Part shown: positions 6,880 through 10,921 of the stretch, piece after piece | How positions within the stretch are numbered: the stretch's first letter is position 1 | Layout of the letters: each line of letters opens with the position of its first letter | Assembly: GCA_946406275.1 (NCBI GenBank) | Contig: CAMJJZ010000038.1 | Location: forward strand, 1 to 10,921 | Direction of reading: 5' to 3' | Origin: an uncultured Bacteroidales bacterium | Lineage (GTDB): Bacteria > Bacteroidota > Bacteroidia > Bacteroidales > UBA932 | Length of the DNA: 10,921 bases | Translations under genes and position numbers: made by a program | Notes under the pieces: generated by a model | Databases searched by the model: none | Told to the model about the DNA's origin: nothing | Seen by the model: the letters and a program-made list of their open reading frames with translations, nothing else

Positions 6880-7797
6880 ATGAATCTGCACGTAACATCG
6901 GAGACAGGCCGCCTCAGGACAGTGATCCTGGGACTTCCCTACCGGAACGGCCCCACCCCCACGCTTAACCAGACCTTTGACAGCAAGTCCTACGAGTCCG
7001 TCCTCCACGGAGTGTACCCGGAGGAGCCGGACATCATCTCGGAGATGGACGCTTTCAAGGCCGTGCTGGAGAAGTACGGCGTGCAGGTCCTGCGCCCCGC
7101 CCTGGTGCCGGACTGCAACCAGGTTTTCGCGCGTGACGTGGGATTCGTCATAGACGACAAAATCATCGTCTCCAACATTATCCCGGACAGGCAGGAAGAG
7201 ATTGACGCATACGGGGATATTTACAGGCAGATCCACTACAAACAGATATACAACCTCCCGGAGGCCGTGCACGTGGAAGGCGGAGATGTGGTGCTGTGGG
7301 GAGATACCATCTTCCTTGGCCAGTACGCCTTTGAGGACTACCCTCAGGTTAAAACCGCCCGCACCAACCGCCTGGCGCTGGATTACCTCCGGATGCTGTT
7401 CCCGGAAAAGACAATCGTCCCGCTAAACCTGCGCAAGAGCGACACGGACCCTTACGACGGCATCCTGCACCTGGACTGCACGTTCATGCCCGTGGGCCGC
7501 GGAAAGTGCATTATCTACCGCCGGGGCTTCCTGAACCCGCGGGATGCAGACCGCGTGGTGGAGATGTTCGGCGGTGAGGAAAACGTGTTTGAGCTCACCA
7601 CGGAAGAAATGTACTGGATGAACTCCAACGTGTTCTCCATCAGCGAGGACGTTGTGGTCACGGAAGAGCATTTCTACAGGCTCAACAAGCACCTCAGGGA
7701 CAAATGGGGAATGACGGTTGAGACGGTTCCATATCGTGAAATATCAAAGATGGGCGGGCTCCTAAGGTGCTCCACCCTTCCTCTTCTTAGAGACTAA
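6880..7797 (+). CDS. short (DDAH-type) arginine deiminase-family hydrolase
   Basis: This 305-aa protein belongs to the guanidino-modifying superfamily (arginine deiminase, DDAH, amidinotransferases). The probable reaction here is arginine to citrulline plus ammonia. The catalytic set can be placed: D86 in FARDVGF, E133 in EGGD (133-136), H197 and D199 in HLD, N250 in MNSNVF, and nucleophile C297 in GLLRCSTLPL near the C-terminus. In canonical ArcA two Asp residues (in FTRDPF and MHLDTVF) grip the unsubstituted guanidinium, and both have counterparts here (D86, D199), which favours arginine over methylated arginine. The protein is about 100 residues shorter than ArcA, lacking the extra helical segment of ArcA. 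The start is the first ATG after an in-frame TAA at 6859. It is the first gene of the operon, 3 nt from arcC, and the arcC-arcB context supports a citrulline-producing role. DDAH or arginine dihydrolase activity cannot be excluded from sequence. Confidence 0.85.
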   Translation: MNLHVTSETGRLRTVILGLPYRNGPTPTLNQTFDSKSYESVLHGVYPEEPDIISEMDAFKAVLEKYGVQVLRPALVPDCNQVFARDVGFVIDDKIIVSNIIPDRQEEIDAYGDIYRQIHYKQIYNLPEAVHVEGGDVVLWGDTIFLGQYAFEDYPQVKTARTNRLALDYLRMLFPEKTIVPLNLRKSDTDPYDGILHLDCTFMPVGRGKCIIYRRGFLNPRDADRVVEMFGGEENVFELTTEEMYWMNSNVFSISEDVVVTEEHFYRLNKHLRDKWGMTVETVPYREISKMGGLLRCSTLPLLRD

Positions 7798-7800
7798 CCA

Positions 7801-8730
7801 ATGACACAGAAACTAGCAATGGTGGCTTTCGGGGGCAACGCACTCCTCCGGGCCGGTCAGAAGGGCACCTATGCCCAGCAGCTTGAAAACGTAGAGAATA
7901 CCTGCCAGCAGCTGGTGGGGCTTCTCAAAAGCGGATACAACGTGGTAATTGGCCACGGAAACGGCCCCCAGGTGGGCAACGCCATGCTCCGCCACGAGGG
8001 CGGCCGCAAGGTCTTTGGCCTTGAGCCCATGCCAATGGACTTCTGCGGCTCTGAAACGCAGGGCTCCATAGCCTACATGATTGAAACCGGCATGGAAAGG
8101 GTGCTCAACCGCGAGGGCCTGGACCGCAAGGTGGTCTCCTTGGTGACCCGCGTGGAGGTTGCCGCCGATGATCCCGCCTTCCAGAACCCCACCAAGCCCG
8201 TGGGTCCGTATTACACGGAAGAGGAAGTGAAGGGCATGGAGGGCACCTTCCGCCCGGACGCCAAAGGCAACGGCTGGAGAAAGGTAGTCCCCTCTCCCAA
8301 GCCTCTCAACATTAACAATATCGACCTTGTAGAGCGCCTTGCTCGTGAGGGCTGCATAGTGGTCACCGTTGGTGGCGGCGGCATCCCCGTAGTCAAGGAC
8401 GGAGACGGCCACAAGGGCATAGAGGCGGTAATAGACAAGGACCTGGCAAGCGCCCTGGCCGCCCTCCGGATGAAGGCCGATTCACTTTACATCCTCACCG
8501 ATGTGCCCAAGGTATACATCAATTTCCGCAAGGCCGACGAGAAGGCGCTGGACACCATGACGGTGGCCCAGGCCAAGGAATACCTGGCCCAGGGCATGTT
8601 CGGGGAAGGCTCCATGGCCCCCAAGGTGCGTGCGGGAATCATGTTCGTTGAAGGTGGCGGCGGAGAGTGCATAATCACGGAAGCCGGACGCCTCAACGAC
8701 CCCACTGCAGGAACAAGAATAATACTTTAA
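7801..8730 (+). CDS. arcC: carbamate kinase
   Basis: This 309-aa cytoplasmic enzyme transfers phosphate from carbamoyl phosphate to ADP, giving ATP and carbamate (which decays to CO2 and ammonia), the energy-yielding step of the arginine deiminase route. Its length is that of the family. Visible amino-acid-kinase motifs are AFGGNALL (9-16), GHGNGPQVGN (51-60), ETQGSIAYMIETG, VTVGGGGIPVV (glycine-rich loop), VIDKDLASALAA and the C-terminal MAPKVRAGIMFVE. The start is an ATG 3 nt after the upstream stop, and arcB follows after 12 nt, so it is the second gene of a tight operon. Nothing is truncated or odd. Confidence 0.95.
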   Translation: MTQKLAMVAFGGNALLRAGQKGTYAQQLENVENTCQQLVGLLKSGYNVVIGHGNGPQVGNAMLRHEGGRKVFGLEPMPMDFCGSETQGSIAYMIETGMERVLNREGLDRKVVSLVTRVEVAADDPAFQNPTKPVGPYYTEEEVKGMEGTFRPDAKGNGWRKVVPSPKPLNINNIDLVERLAREGCIVVTVGGGGIPVVKDGDGHKGIEAVIDKDLASALAALRMKADSLYILTDVPKVYINFRKADEKALDTMTVAQAKEYLAQGMFGEGSMAPKVRAGIMFVEGGGGECIITEAGRLNDPTAGTRIIL

Positions 8731-8742
8731 ATACATAACACT

Positions 8743-9744
8743 ATGGCTTATAACCTCAGAAACCGCAGCTTCCTGAAGCTGCTGGACTTCAGCCCCAAGG
8801 AAATCCGCTATTTCCTGGACCTTGCCCGTGACCTCAAAAGGGCAAAATATGCAGGCACCGAGCAGCCCCGCATGAAAGGCAAGAACATCGCCCTCATTTT
8901 CGAAAAGACCTCCACGCGCACACGCTGCGCCTTCGAGGTGGCCGCCTACGACCAGGGCGCACACGTGACCTATCTTGGCCCTTCCGGCTCACAGATTGGC
9001 ATCAAGGAGACCATGAAAGATACCGCACGCGTGCTTGGACGCATGTTCGACGGCATAGAGTACCGCGGCTTTGCACAGAAGACCGTGGAGGAGCTGGCGG
9101 AGTTTGCAGGCGTTCCCGTGTGGAACGGCCTCACCAACGAAGCCCATCCCACCCAGGTTCTGGCAGACCTCCTCACCATGGAGGAGCACACGGACAAGCC
9201 CCTTAGCCAGGTCTCATTCGCATACCTCGGCGACTCCCGCTTCAACATGGGTAACTCCCTTCTGGTTGGCGGCGCAAAGATGGGCATGGACGTGCGCATA
9301 GTGGCCCCCAAGGCCCTCCAGCCTTCAAAGGAACTGGTGGACAAGTGCCTTGAGATTGCCAAAGATACCGGCGCCCGCGTTACCATCACTGACGATGTTG
9401 ACGCTGGCGTAAAGGGCTGCGACTTCATTTACACGGATATCTGGGTCTCCATGGGAGAACCGGACGAGGTCTGGAAAGAGCGCATTGGCATGCTCATGCC
9501 TTACCAGGTAAACGCATCCCTCATGAAGCGTACGGGCAACCCCAAGTGCAAGTTCATGCACTGCCTGCCTTCCTACCACAACCTTGACACCAAGGCCGGA
9601 AAGGACGTGTACGAAAAGTTCGGCCTGAACGGCATAGAGGTAACCGAGGACGTGTTCGAAAGCGAGAACAGCATAGTCTTCGACGAGGCCGAGAACCGCA
9701 TGCACACCATCAAGGCCGTGATGGTTGCAACCCTTGGCGACTGA
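8743..9744 (+). CDS. arcB: ornithine carbamoyltransferase, catabolic type
   Basis: This 333-aa enzyme catalyses phosphorolysis of citrulline to ornithine and carbamoyl phosphate in the arginine deiminase pathway (the reverse of the biosynthetic ArgF reaction). Carbamoyl-phosphate-binding STRTR is at 57-61, HPTQ at 135-138, the ornithine-binding segment [10 protein letters not shown] at 231-240 and the catalytic HCLP at 273-276, all intact. The N-terminal region (for example [33 protein letters not shown]) closely resembles Pseudomonas-type ArcB as I remember it, and differs from the acetyl/succinylornithine carbamoyltransferases many Bacteroidetes use for biosynthesis. Its position directly after arcC supports a catabolic direction; allosteric behaviour cannot be read from sequence. 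The gene starts 12 nt after arcC and ends 23 nt before rocD. Confidence 0.93.
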   Translation: MAYNLRNRSFLKLLDFSPKEIRYFLDLARDLKRAKYAGTEQPRMKGKNIALIFEKTSTRTRCAFEVAAYDQGAHVTYLGPSGSQIGIKETMKDTARVLGRMFDGIEYRGFAQKTVEELAEFAGVPVWNGLTNEAHPTQVLADLLTMEEHTDKPLSQVSFAYLGDSRFNMGNSLLVGGAKMGMDVRIVAPKALQPSKELVDKCLEIAKDTGARVTITDDVDAGVKGCDFIYTDIWVSMGEPDEVWKERIGMLMPYQVNASLMKRTGNPKCKFMHCLPSYHNLDTKAGKDVYEKFGLNGIEVTEDVFESENSIVFDEAENRMHTIKAVMVATLGD

Positions 9745-9767
9745 CATCCTAACCTAACCACATAATA

Positions 9768-10921
9768 ATGGAAAAGAAAATGACTTCCGCAGATTACATT
9801 GCACTGGAAGAAAAGTACGGTGCCCACAACTATCACCCGCTGCCCGTAGTCCTTTGCAAAGGACAGGGCGTTTTCGTATGGGACGTGGAAGGAAAGCGCT
9901 ACTTCGACTTCCTTTCCGCATATTCCGCAGTGAACCAGGGTCACTGCCACCCCAAGATTGTGAAGGCCGTTTGCGACCAGGCCCAGAAGCTGTGCCTCAC
10001 CTCCCGCGCCTTCTACAACGACTGCCTGGGCCCCTATGAGAAGATGGCAACCGAGTTCTTCGGCTACGACAAGCTACTGCCCATGAACTCCGGCGCAGAG
10101 GCTGTTGAGACGGCCCTCAAGCTTGCCCGCCGCTGGGGATACAAGGTAAAAGGCATCCCTGAGAACGAGGCCCTCATAGTTGTCTGCAACGGCAACTTCC
10201 ACGGCAGGACCATCACCATCGTCACAATGTCATCGGACCCGGACAGCTATTCCCAGTACGGACCGTTCACCCCGGGATTCATCCAGATCCCCTATGACGA
10301 TGTTGACGCCCTCCGCAAGGTCCTGGACGAAAAAGGCGACAAGGTTTGCGCAATGCTGGTGGAGCCCATCCAGGGCGAGGCCGGCGTATACGTCCCCCAC
10401 GACGGCTACCTCAAGGCCTGCTACGACCTCTGCCACGCTCACAACGTCCTCTTCGTTGCCGATGAGGTTCAGACCGGCATAGGCCGCACGGGCAAGATGT
10501 TCGCCTGCGACCACGAGGGCATCCGCCCGGACATGATCACCATAGGCAAAGCCCTCTCCGGCGGCACCCTTCCCGTATCTGCAGTTCTGGCCGATGACGA
10601 GATCATGCTCACCATCCTTCCCGGCGAGCACGGTTCCACCTTTGGCGGCTTCCCTCTTGCCGCAAAGGCCGCCGTGGCAGCCCTGGAAGTTATCCGTGAC
10701 GAGCACCTCACTGAGAACGCCGCCCGCCTTGGCGTGATCTTCCGCGAAGAGATTTCCAAGATAAAGAGCCCGCTGTTCAAGAGCGTCCGCGGCAAGGGCC
10801 TCCTGAACGCCGTGATCACGGAGCCCCAGAACGGCATCGAAGCCTGGGACATCTGCCTCAAGATGGCCGAAAAAGGCCTCCTCGCCAAACCCACCCACCG
10901 CCACATCATCCGCTTCGCCCC
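9768..10921 (+). CDS. rocD: ornithine aminotransferase (3' end outside the window)
   Basis: The frame is open from the ATG at 9768 to the right edge (384 codons plus two bases), so only about the last 15-20 residues should be missing. The product is a class III PLP-dependent aminotransferase that converts ornithine and 2-oxoglutarate to glutamate-5-semialdehyde and glutamate. The start region (EEKYGAHNYHPLPVV) and FLSAYSAVNQGHCHPKIV are characteristic of ornithine aminotransferase rather than acetylornithine aminotransferase. DEVQTGIGRTG contains the PLP-ring Asp (D232), and K261 in IGKALSGG is the Schiff-base lysine; GSTFGGFPLA follows. An ATG at 9780 is an alternative start four residues in. 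The 23-nt gap after arcB has no promoter or terminator I can recognise, so it is probably the fourth operon gene, consuming the ornithine made by ArcB. Confidence 0.93.
   Translation, partial: MEKKMTSADYIALEEKYGAHNYHPLPVVLCKGQGVFVWDVEGKRYFDFLSAYSAVNQGHCHPKIVKAVCDQAQKLCLTSRAFYNDCLGPYEKMATEFFGYDKLLPMNSGAEAVETALKLARRWGYKVKGIPENEALIVVCNGNFHGRTITIVTMSSDPDSYSQYGPFTPGFIQIPYDDVDALRKVLDEKGDKVCAMLVEPIQGEAGVYVPHDGYLKACYDLCHAHNVLFVADEVQTGIGRTGKMFACDHEGIRPDMITIGKALSGGTLPVSAVLADDEIMLTILPGEHGSTFGGFPLAAKAAVAALEVIRDEHLTENAARLGVIFREEISKIKSPLFKSVRGKGLLNAVITEPQNGIEAWDICLKMAEKGLLAKPTHRHIIRFA

Larger units (their letters stand above)
6821..6880 (+). repeat. three 20-bp-phased AGATTT repeats
   Basis: AGATTT begins at 6824, 6844 and 6864, exactly 20 bp apart (about two helical turns); the first two copies extend to AGATTTG and the first and third share GAGATTT. 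An inverted copy (AAATCT) lies at 6804-6809. Same-face spacing would suit a multimeric regulator, but the gap is AT-rich and chance is possible. Confidence 0.35.

Noticed and set aside
10230..10904. 224-aa open frame on the - strand opposite rocD
   Set aside because: Antisense shadow of a clear aminotransferase; glycine/valine/alanine-rich composition without family features.

Overview
The window looks like a stretch of chromosome from a GC-rich member of the Bacteroidales (Alistipes-like GC by eye; genus not determinable). The clues are three promoter boxes of the Bacteroidetes form TAnnTTTG, A/T-rich leaders mostly lacking Shine-Dalgarno sequences, and families typical of that phylum. All genes are intact except the last, which runs off the right edge. 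I see no tRNA, rRNA, CRISPR array, insertion sequence or attachment site.

Left part (1-4002): a complete AddA/RecB-type helicase-nuclease gene (45-3029) for double-strand-break processing runs rightward. It meets, with a 1-nt gap, a leftward gene for an exported M28-family peptidase-like protein (4002-3031). The latter keeps the M28 fold signatures but appears to have lost the catalytic glutamate and two of the five metal ligands, so it is probably a pseudoenzyme.

Middle part (4003-6813): divergent from the peptidase-like gene, a secreted TPR-repeat protein (about 656 aa, ten uninterrupted 34-residue repeats, a linker, then more repeats) overlaps by one base (TAATG) a WalJ/YycJ-type metallo-beta-lactamase-fold hydrolase. 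The two are probably co-transcribed.

Right part (6814-10921): after a 66-nt regulatory gap comes a tight catabolic operon. It encodes a short DDAH-type arginine deiminase-family hydrolase (6880-7797), carbamate kinase ArcC (7801-8730), catabolic-type ornithine carbamoyltransferase ArcB (8743-9744) and ornithine aminotransferase RocD (9768 to the edge). Together they would convert arginine to citrulline, citrulline to ornithine plus carbamoyl phosphate, carbamoyl phosphate to ATP, CO2 and ammonia, and ornithine to glutamate semialdehyde, yielding ATP, nitrogen and glutamate-family carbon. The classical ~400-aa ArcA is absent and the short hydrolase sits in its place. The promoter of this operon is bracketed by an 11-bp perfect inverted repeat whose right arm lies just before the start codon, suggesting an operator or a hairpin that silences read-through transcripts.

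I found no clearly new multi-gene system. The strongest points for a second look are the pseudo-peptidase, the non-canonical arginine deiminase in an arc-rocD operon, and the inverted-repeat promoter.
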